Below, piece after piece: positions 1 through 5,177 of a DNA stretch of 5,177 nucleotides. Below the pieces are notes generated by a model that saw nothing but the letters and a program-made list of their open reading frames with translations, was not told the origin of the DNA and searched no databases. Origin of the DNA: an uncultured Collinsella sp. (GTDB lineage: Bacteria; Actinomycetota; Coriobacteriia; Coriobacteriales; Coriobacteriaceae); assembly GCA_900554135.1 (NCBI GenBank), contig USFU01000118.1:1-5177 (forward strand), read 5' to 3'. The position numbers and the translations under genes are program-made. The number at the start of each line of letters is the position of its first letter. Position 1 is the first letter of the stretch.

Positions 1-1889
1 AGGACAACGATGTAGCCCTTGCCGTCGTAGTAGAAATGATCCTCGGTGTAGTTATCGTCATCGTCGATGTTGTCTTCGGACACAGAGTCCATATCCGGCT
101 TTGCCGTCTTAATTGCCTGCTTGGCCTCGCTCTTGAGGGTATCGAACGAGAGCCCGTGCTGCGCAAGCGAGTCCTCGAGCGAAACCTGCTCACCCGTCTT
201 GAGGTTGTAGTACGCCGACCTCGTCATCCGTTCCGATCGATACGGAGGTTGATAGCTGTCGGTAAACGTGCGCACACAGGCAATATCGCCATCGATCGAG
301 ACGATCTCGGCGGTATACATCATGGTCACGCGGCTGTCCTCGTCATCCATCGAGGCCTGCTTGCTCGCATCGAGCGTATCCGCAACGAGCTGGACCATAT
401 CCTTGTTAAACTTGGCGACGCCAACGCCCTGGCCCTTCACCTGGGGATAGGTCCACGTTGCCGTGATCTGGCACGTGTCATCGGGGGACGGGTCCAGCGG
501 GCCTTCGCCAACCGCAGCCGTAAAGTTGACATCCTGCGTGGCAGAGACGGCCTCGTAGCTCGCCTGCGCATCGTCGCCGGCATCCTTCGACTTCAGCTGC
601 TCCAGCGTCGTGGCCACCGTGCCAATGGTGCTGTTAACCGAGCTCTCGTCGGCATACAAGAAACCAATACCGCCCAAAGAGGCAGAACCAACTTCATTCG
701 GGGCAACAAGGTCGGTTATGGCTTTGAATGACTTGCCGTCGTAGCCAATGAATTTAACTTGGTATTCGTGAGCAGAAGGACCACTTTCGCCAGAGAGATC
801 GCTTTGCTTAATTGCTGTCCCATGGTCATACCACTGCGAAAAACCAATCTTGCCCTCGTATTCATCAAGCCAGACAGACACACACGCCTCCTGATGAGAT
901 ACGTTTACCTCTGGCGTGTAGACCTTCTCAATCTCGCCATTCTTATACGCCCAGACCTCAAGATGCGCAGCGGCTGCGTTATCTCCACGGTCCACCGGTT
1001 CATCGGAATACTCAATCAGCAGCTCATCTTGACCATCGCCATCAAAGTCAATGAGCTTGGCGTAAGCGACACCCTGGGCTCCATGCGCATATTCATCGAA
1101 TTCGACAGCCTCGCCCTCGCCGTACTTCTTTTGGTACTCGAGGATCTTATCGGTGAACAGCTCGTTTGCCGTCTTTACCGCCGCCTTGGCAGAGGCCTTG
1201 GCCTCCTTCTTGGACTGCGTGAGCTCAACGTTCTTGGGGGCGTCGGAACCTTCCTTGGTATAGTCGACCTTCATGGTGGTCGTGCTCTTCTTTTTGCCCT
1301 TGCCCGAGGTGATGGTCATCTGGTACTTCTGATCGGGCAGTTCGCCAAAGTCCTCCATGGCAAAGCCGTCCTCGCCATCGACCTTGATGGTATAGCTCTT
1401 GCCCTTGCCGTTCGCAGGCGCCAGCTCGACGGTATAGCTGCTGAGCTTTTTGCCCTTGCTGTTCTTGGGCAGCACTTTGGTCTCGCACGCACAGACAACA
1501 TAGCCCTTGCCGCCCGAAGTCACCTCGGACGACGAGCCGATGCGCGGCACGATAACGATGGCGGCGACAATGGCAACAACGGCCACACCGCCGACAACGG
1601 CAGCGACGATACGGCCCTTGTGTCTGGGCTTCTTGGGCTGCGGCGCCGGAGCAAACGGCTGAGCGGCCTCGGCAGGCTCGGTCATGGGCTCCTCATAACG
1701 AGGCTGCGCCGCCATATGAGCCGGGGCACCCTGAGGAGCGTGCTGCCCCGCAGGAGCAGTCATCGGCTCATCCCCTACCGGAAACGCCACAGGCTCCGCC
1801 TGGTCCTCGGCTCCGCCCACACGAGCGCCGCAACTCGTACAAAACGTGGAGCCGTCGGGTATTTGAGCTCCGCACTTGGTGCAATACAT
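1..1889 (-). CDS. Zinc-ribbon single-pass membrane protein with VCBS-like and RsiV/PdaC-like (DUF4163/DUF3298) extracytoplasmic regions, 3' end missing
   Basis: The frame is open from the ATG at 1889 to the window edge (at least 629 residues, no stop). Residues 3-20 form a zinc ribbon with two CxxC pairs (C3/C6 and C17/C20). A Pro/Ala-rich linker (about 29-85) leads to a basic patch, KKPRHKGR (86-93), and one hydrophobic helix (94-114). By the positive-inside rule the zinc ribbon is cytoplasmic and the rest is outside. Residues 129-215 look beta-rich with three lysine-glycine turns (near 145, 162 and 197). A charged helix follows (about 224-260). Then comes an acidic loop, DFDGDGQDE (281-289), as in VCBS/FG-GAP or calcium-binding repeats. 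From about 470, motifs such as YP (481-482), YYNLKTGEQVSLEDSL (560-575) and FYYDGKGYIVV (619-629) resemble RsiV/PdaC-type proteins; a DUF3298 domain would be expected past the edge. The role is unknown; envelope sensing or wall binding is an inference. The reading frame and architecture are secure; the domain names are less so. Confidence 0.85.
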   Translation of the reverse strand, partial: MYCTKCGAQIPDGSTFCTSCGARVGGAEDQAEPVAFPVGDEPMTAPAGQHAPQGAPAHMAAQPRYEEPMTEPAEAAQPFAPAPQPKKPRHKGRIVAAVVGGVAVVAIVAAIVIVPRIGSSSEVTSGGKGYVVCACETKVLPKNSKGKKLSSYTVELAPANGKGKSYTIKVDGEDGFAMEDFGELPDQKYQMTITSGKGKKKSTTTMKVDYTKEGSDAPKNVELTQSKKEAKASAKAAVKTANELFTDKILEYQKKYGEGEAVEFDEYAHGAQGVAYAKLIDFDGDGQDELLIEYSDEPVDRGDNAAAAHLEVWAYKNGEIEKVYTPEVNVSHQEACVSVWLDEYEGKIGFSQWYDHGTAIKQSDLSGESGPSAHEYQVKFIGYDGKSFKAITDLVAPNEVGSASLGGIGFLYADESSVNSTIGTVATTLEQLKSKDAGDDAQASYEAVSATQDVNFTAAVGEGPLDPSPDDTCQITATWTYPQVKGQGVGVAKFNKDMVQLVADTLDASKQASMDDEDSRVTMMYTAEIVSIDGDIACVRTFTDSYQPPYRSERMTRSAYYNLKTGEQVSLEDSLAQHGLSFDTLKSEAKQAIKTAKPDMDSVSEDNIDDDDNYTEDHFYYDGKGYIVV

Positions 1890-1894
1890 CGCAT

Positions 1895-1899
1895 CTCCC
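1895..1899 (-). promoter_or_regulatory. Ribosome-binding site of the zinc-ribbon membrane protein gene
   Basis: On the minus strand GGGAG lies five bases upstream of the ATG at 1889 and supports that start. An ATG at 1894 overlaps it in another frame and has no zinc-ribbon reading. The chosen start puts the first CxxC at residues 3-6, as is usual for N-terminal zinc ribbons. Confidence 0.6.
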
Positions 1900-1970
1900 G
1901 TCTCTCGTCGCAGCCGCAATGCGCCCGCGCAGTTCTTCCAACTACACCGTACGAGAAAAATCCCCATTCT

Positions 1971-1982
1971 TGTTGCGCAACA
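1971..1982. repeat. Perfect 12-bp palindrome TGTTGCGCAACA
   Basis: The twelve bases are identical on both strands, an even dyad with no spacer. It lies about 80 bases upstream of the zinc-ribbon gene start and 9 bases from the outer edge of the inverted-repeat element. The size and position would suit a dimeric-regulator site overlapping that gene's promoter, but this is inference; a palindrome of this size can also occur by chance or fold as a small RNA hairpin. Confidence 0.4.
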
Positions 1983-1991
1983 TTGCCGCCA

Positions 1992-2153
1992 CGTCCAAAA
2001 CTATGCCGGTTTACTACGATAAATCGCCCGAACCTGAGCACGCTACTTTACTAGAAAACAAAACCGCAGGTAGACGAATCGGTCATTATCGGAAAATCCA
2101 GATATGGTCGAGGTATACCGATTCATCGTAGTAAACCGGCATAGTTTTGGACG
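1992..2153. repeat. 162-bp element bounded by 35-nt near-perfect inverted repeats
   Basis: The left arm is 1992-2026 and the right arm is 2119-2153. The reverse complement of the right arm matches the left arm at 34 of 35 bases, the one difference being A at 2021 versus G in the reverse-complemented right arm. Both arms start at their outer end with CGTCCAAAACTATGCCGG. Similarity stops abruptly at 1991 and 2154. The 92-bp core has a smaller 8-bp inverted pair, GAATCGGT (2076-2083) with ACCGATTC (2117-2124), which overlaps the right arm and could compete with the main stem, plus ACCTG/CAGGT (2032-2036 and 2067-2071). There is no gene inside. It could be a MITE-like or REP/BIME-like interspersed repeat, or a structured RNA. 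The only flanking repeat seen is CG, itself palindromic, so no target-site duplication can be claimed. Confidence 0.75.
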
Positions 2154-2226
2154 AACAACCCCATACGGATAGCCTCATTGACCCAACAGCCGCAAAATGA
2201 TCCGTTTCCCCCATCCCCTTGGGATC

Positions 2227-2264
2227 AAAAAAGCCCCGCCGGGCCTTGGTTGGCGCGGCGGGGC
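2227..2264 (-). terminator. Rho-independent terminator of fhs
   Basis: On the minus strand GCCCCGCCG (2264-2256) pairs perfectly with CGGCGGGGC (2241-2233), giving a nine-base all-G/C stem. The 14-base loop can form a further GCC/GGC pairing, and six T residues follow (2232-2227). It begins 25 bases beyond the fhs stop. It should end fhs transcription and separate fhs from the zinc-ribbon gene. Confidence 0.88.
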
Positions 2265-2289
2265 GGGCAAGCGGCTATGAGCAGCAGAC

Positions 2290-3957
2290 TTAGAACAGGC
2301 CGGTGATGTTGCCGTCGTTGTCGACGTCGATGTTCTCTGCCGCGGGCACCTTGGGCAGGCCCGGCATGGTCAGAACGCTGCCGGTCAGCGCGACCACAAA
2401 GTGGGCACCGGCGGAAACCTTGAGCTCGCGCACGGTGATGCGGAAACCCTCGGGAGCGCCCAGCGCCTTGGCGTTGTCGCTAAAGCTGTACTGCGTCTTG
2501 GCCACGCACACCGGCAGGTTGCCAAAGCCGTTCTCGCGCAGCTCGGCGAGCTGGCGCTTGGCAGCCGGCGTAAAGTCGACACCGTCGGCGCGGTAGATCT
2601 TGGTGGCAACGGCCTCGAGGGCGTCGGCCACATCGGCGCCGTCCTCGTAGGCAAACTTGAGCTCGCTCGGCTGCTCGATCAGGCGCATGACCTCATCGGC
2701 CAGGTCGAGCGCGCCCTCGCCTCCCTTGGCCCAGACCTCGGACAGCTTAACGTTGACACCGAGCTTCTGGCACTCGGACTCGATGAGCTCGAGTTCGGCC
2801 TCGGTGTCCGTCGGGAAGCGGTTAATGGCGACCACGCAGGGCAGACCGTAGACATTCTGAATGTTGTCGACGTGGCGCAGCAGGTTGGGCATGCCGACCT
2901 TGAGGGCCTCGAGGTTCTCCTCGTTGAGGTCGGCCTTGGCAACACCGCCGTTGTACTTGAGCGCGCGGGCGGTTGCGACGACCACGACGGCGCTGGGACG
3001 AATGCCAGTCATGCGGCACTTGATGTCGAGGAACTTCTCGGCACCCAGGTCGGCACCGAAACCAGCCTCGGTAATCGCGACGTCGCCAAAGCGCATGGCC
3101 ATGCGGGTGGCCATGATGGAGTTGCAGCCGTGGGCAATATTGGCGAAGGGACCGCCGTGGACAAACGCAGGCGTACCCTCGAGCGTCTGCACCAGATTGG
3201 GCTTGAGCGCGTCCTTGAGCAGGGCCGCCATGGCACCCTGAGCCTTAAGGTCACGGGCGCGGACGGGCTCGCCGGCATAGCTGTAGCCGACGACGATCTC
3301 GCCCAGGCGCTCCTTGAGGTCATTGATGCTCGTGGACAGGCACAGGATTGCCATGACCTCGGAGGCAACGGTGATGTCGAAGCCATCCTCGCGCGGTACT
3401 CCCTGGGCCTTGCCGCCAATGCCGTCGATAACATGGCGCAGCTGACGGTCGTTCATGTCGACAACGCGTTTCCAGGTGATGCGCTTAACGTCGATGCCGA
3501 GCTGGTTGCCCTGCTGAATATGGTTGTCGAGCATGGCTGCCAGCAGGTTGTTGGCGGCACCGATGGCATGGAAGTCGCCGGTAAAGTGCAGGTTGATGTC
3601 CTCCATGGGAATGACCTGAGCCCAACCGCCACCGGCGGCACCGCCCTTCACGCCAAACACGGGACCGAGCGAAGGCTCGCGCAGGGCCACGGCGCTCTTG
3701 ACGCCGCGACGACGCAGGCCGTCGGCCAGGCCGATGGTCGTGGTGGTCTTGCCCTCGCCTGCGGGCGTGGGATTGATAGCGGTCACGAGGACAAGCTTGG
3801 CCTGGTGATCAGTTGGCTCGTTGAGCAGGGAATAGTCGACCTTTGCCTTGTCAAAGCCGTACGGAATCAGATGCTTAACGTCGACGCCGGCGTTCTTGGC
3901 CACCTCGGTAATAGGCAGCGGCGTAACAGAACGTGCGATTTCGATGTCAGTAGGCAT
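2290..3957 (-). CDS. fhs: Formate-tetrahydrofolate ligase (10-formyl-THF synthetase)
   Basis: This cytoplasmic enzyme (EC 6.3.4.3) joins formate to tetrahydrofolate using ATP, giving 10-formyl-THF for purine synthesis, initiator-tRNA formylation and, in acetogens, the methyl branch of the Wood-Ljungdahl pathway. The 555 residues match the family length. The phosphate-binding loop [11 protein letters not shown] is at 64-74. The family signature [13 protein letters not shown] is at 100-112, with Trp112 where the classical pattern has Tyr. A second conserved block, [15 protein letters not shown], is at 324-338. The C-terminus has the familiar [11 protein letters not shown] stretch and ends in GLF. 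The frame extends 20 codons further upstream, but the start at 3957 has a well-placed AAAGGA and begins at the conserved N-terminus MPTDIEIA. It has its own promoter and terminator and so looks monocistronic. No other Wood-Ljungdahl gene is in view, so its pathway role here is open. Confidence 0.98.
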   Translation of the reverse strand: MPTDIEIARSVTPLPITEVAKNAGVDVKHLIPYGFDKAKVDYSLLNEPTDHQAKLVLVTAINPTPAGEGKTTTTIGLADGLRRRGVKSAVALREPSLGPVFGVKGGAAGGGWAQVIPMEDINLHFTGDFHAIGAANNLLAAMLDNHIQQGNQLGIDVKRITWKRVVDMNDRQLRHVIDGIGGKAQGVPREDGFDITVASEVMAILCLSTSINDLKERLGEIVVGYSYAGEPVRARDLKAQGAMAALLKDALKPNLVQTLEGTPAFVHGGPFANIAHGCNSIMATRMAMRFGDVAITEAGFGADLGAEKFLDIKCRMTGIRPSAVVVVATARALKYNGGVAKADLNEENLEALKVGMPNLLRHVDNIQNVYGLPCVVAINRFPTDTEAELELIESECQKLGVNVKLSEVWAKGGEGALDLADEVMRLIEQPSELKFAYEDGADVADALEAVATKIYRADGVDFTPAAKRQLAELRENGFGNLPVCVAKTQYSFSDNAKALGAPEGFRITVRELKVSAGAHFVVALTGSVLTMPGLPKVPAAENIDVDNDGNITGLF

Positions 3958-3963
3958 GGGCGG

Positions 3964-3969
3964 TCCTTT
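3964..3969 (-). promoter_or_regulatory. Ribosome-binding site of fhs
   Basis: AAAGGA on the minus strand lies six bases before the ATG at 3957. It decides between this start and upstream in-frame ATGs at 4017 and 4002, whose extra residues ([11 protein letters not shown]...) do not resemble the family and would overlap the predicted promoter. Confidence 0.75.
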
Positions 3970-3997
3970 CGTTACCGGATGAGAAAAAGACCAATCC

Positions 3998-4026
3998 AGC
4001 ATAGCACGCGCGCGCAATAGTAAAAC
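3998..4026 (-). promoter_or_regulatory. Predicted sigma-70-type promoter of fhs with extended -10
   Basis: On the minus strand TATGCT (4003-3998) preceded by TGC forms an extended -10 element. GTTTTA (4026-4021) lies 17 bases upstream as a poor -35. The spacer contains an alternating CG run (GCGCGCGCG). Transcription would start about 30-35 bases before the fhs ATG, leaving too short a leader for a folate riboswitch. This is a visual match only. Confidence 0.45.
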
Positions 4027-4103
4027 GCCCGCAACCGACGAACGGCGATATGTTTACCCGATGCCCAGCGATAGCCTACAGATGCGCTAAAACAAGCCCA
4101 TTC

Positions 4104-5171
4104 CTACAGGGTCGGTTCAATACCCAAATGCTCAAAGGTGCGCAAGGTTGCCTGACGGCCCTGGGGCGTGCGGATCATCAAGCCGCACTGCAGCAGATAG
4201 GGCTCATAGACATCCTCAAGCGTTCCCGGGTCCTCGCCCACCGCGCTAGCAAGCGTCGTCAGGCCCACGGCACGACCGGAGAACGTCTTGGCAAGCGTCT
4301 CCAAGATGCGAATGTCCATCCAGTCCAGACCAAGCTCATCGATCTCGAAAAACTCGAGCGCCTGACGGCAAATGTCAAGCTCAATAGGACCGTCGCCGCG
4401 CACCTGCGCGTAGTCGCGCACGCGCTTGAGCAGACGGTTGGCAAGACGCGGCGTACCGCGCGAACGCGAGCCGATCTCGAGTGCACTGGGATGGTCGATC
4501 GTCACACCCAGAATGGTCGCCGAGCGTGTCACAATCTGAGCGAGCTCCTCAACGGTGTAGTAATCCAGGCGATACGAAATGCCAAAACGGTCGCGTAGCG
4601 GGCCGGTCAACATGCCCGAGCGAGTCGTTGCCGCCACCAGCGTAAACTTAGGGATATCCAGGCGAATCGAGCGTGCAGCCGGACCCTTGCCGATCACAAT
4701 ATCGAGGGCAAAGTCCTCCATCGCAGGATACAGGACCTCCTCGACCGAGCGGTTGAGGCGGTGGATCTCGTCGATAAACAGCACGTCGCCCGGTTGCAGG
4801 TTGGTAAGGATGGCAGCCAGGTCGCCGGTGCGCGCGATGGCCGGACCGCTCGTCGTCTTAATCTGAGCGCCCAGCTCGTTGGCGATAACCGTAGCCAGCG
4901 TGGTCTTGCCCAGACCCGGAGGGCCCGAGAAGATCACGTGGTCGAGCGTCTCGCCGCGGCTTTGCGCCGCCTCGATGAGCACGCGAAGGCTCTGCTTGAT
5001 ATGTTCCTGACCGCAGTAGTCATCCAAGCGTTGGGGACGCAGGGTACGGTCGACATCGAGGTCCTCGGGCGTCAGCTCCGAGCCCACCATGCGCTCGCCA
5101 TGCGCCATGGATGCCGCCGGCGAGTTGCCGGGCGTCGCCCACAGGTCCTGAGAGTCATCGGCTTCCCACAT
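4104..5171 (-). CDS. ruvB: Holliday junction branch-migration DNA helicase RuvB
   Basis: RuvB is the hexameric AAA+ motor that, loaded by RuvA, drives branch migration of Holliday junctions before RuvC cleavage in recombination and repair. Numbered from the ATG at 5171 (355 residues), Walker [10 protein letters not shown] is at 83-91, Walker [10 protein letters not shown] at 131-139, and sensor 1 in AATTRSG at 180-186. The arginine finger is in GPLRDRFG (R193), and a sensor-2-type TPRLANRLL is at 240-248. The C-terminal winged helix runs from about 282 and includes the conserved RTPQGR near 334-339. The N-terminus MWEADD resembles the MIEAD start of E. coli RuvB, followed by about 20 extra residues before the conserved [12 protein letters not shown]. 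The ATG overlaps a TGA by one base (TGATG), suggesting coupling to an upstream gene, presumably ruvA. A GTG one codon earlier and starts beyond the edge cannot be excluded. No clear terminator follows the stop. Confidence 0.97.
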   Translation of the reverse strand: MWEADDSQDLWATPGNSPAASMAHGERMVGSELTPEDLDVDRTLRPQRLDDYCGQEHIKQSLRVLIEAAQSRGETLDHVIFSGPPGLGKTTLATVIANELGAQIKTTSGPAIARTGDLAAILTNLQPGDVLFIDEIHRLNRSVEEVLYPAMEDFALDIVIGKGPAARSIRLDIPKFTLVAATTRSGMLTGPLRDRFGISYRLDYYTVEELAQIVTRSATILGVTIDHPSALEIGSRSRGTPRLANRLLKRVRDYAQVRGDGPIELDICRQALEFFEIDELGLDWMDIRILETLAKTFSGRAVGLTTLASAVGEDPGTLEDVYEPYLLQCGLMIRTPQGRQATLRTFEHLGIEPTL

Positions 5172-5177
5172 CACGCA

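Larger units (their letters stand above)
1890..2289. other. 400-bp intergenic region between fhs and the zinc-ribbon gene
   Basis: I find no convincing gene here. Reading leftward from fhs it holds the fhs terminator (2227-2264), then a possible small hairpin in which TGATCC pairs with GGATCA just left of the terminator's A/T tract. It then holds the 162-bp inverted-repeat element (1992-2153), a 12-bp palindrome (1971-1982) and the leader of the zinc-ribbon gene. That gene's promoter should lie here because the fhs terminator isolates it, but no hexamer pair with good spacing stands out. Confidence 0.7.

Noticed and set aside
36..731. Plus-strand open frame of 231 codons with a hydrophobic start
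   Set aside because: It is antisense to the RsiV-like part of the membrane protein. The hydrophobic start is the complement of the acidic stretch DNIDDDN.
759..2054. Plus-strand open frame of 431 codons
   Set aside because: It lies opposite the zinc-ribbon membrane protein gene, runs into the inverted-repeat arm, has low-complexity Leu/Arg/Gly composition and matches no family I recognise.
1919..2131. Small plus-strand open frame of 70 codons crossing the inverted-repeat element
   Set aside because: It spans both structural features and unrelated flanks, has no good ribosome-binding site and is best explained as chance. The repeat itself explains the sequence constraint.
1992..2153. CRISPR repeat or bidirectional terminator
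   Set aside because: There are only two arms, in inverted rather than direct orientation, with a 92-base gap and no T tract after the stem on either strand.
2401..4020. Plus-strand open frame of 539 codons opposite fhs
   Set aside because: It is the mirror of the fhs codons in GC-rich DNA. Its product is Gly/Leu/Val/Asp-rich without recognisable motifs, and the opposite strand encodes a full-length Fhs.
4027..4103. Possible terminator after ruvB or riboswitch before fhs
   Set aside because: Only four-base stems such as CGCC/GGCG are visible, with a short T run that overlaps the fhs -35. The predicted fhs leader is too short for a folate riboswitch.

Overview
The window reads as GC-rich chromosomal DNA from an anaerobic actinobacterium, most likely a member of the Coriobacteriia (Collinsella or a close relative). 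This rests on G/C-ending codons, a bacterial-type formate-tetrahydrofolate ligase, actinobacterial-looking RuvB and Fhs proteins, and a repeat whose look I associate with Collinsella genomes. The taxonomic call is an inference; no rRNA or other decisive marker is present.

All three recognisable genes lie on the minus strand, so transcription runs from the right edge to the left. At the right is ruvB, the Holliday-junction branch-migration motor, complete at its 3' end and apparently complete at its 5' end at the window border. There a TGATG stop/start overlap suggests an upstream gene, by family precedent ruvA. A gap of about 146 bp holds a promoter and ribosome-binding site for fhs. Fhs is a full-length 555-residue formate-tetrahydrofolate ligase of one-carbon metabolism, closed by a strong intrinsic terminator.

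Next comes an intergenic region of about 400 bp dominated by a 162-bp element bounded by near-perfect 35-nt inverted repeats (34/35 matches), followed by a 12-bp perfect palindrome. The left part (1-1889) is one long gene, cut by the window edge. It encodes a membrane protein with a cytoplasmic zinc ribbon, a Pro/Ala-rich linker, one transmembrane helix and a large extracytoplasmic part containing a VCBS/FG-GAP-like D-x-D-G-D-G loop. It ends in a region resembling RsiV/PdaC (DUF4163/DUF3298) proteins. It runs off the left edge without a stop.

The ruvB and fhs genes are ordinary housekeeping functions that seem adjacent rather than functionally linked. The parts worth a second look are the inverted-repeat element and the modular zinc-ribbon membrane protein, whose central domain uses markedly more A/T-ending codons than the region downstream. 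I see no CRISPR array, tRNA, rRNA, transposase or phage gene.
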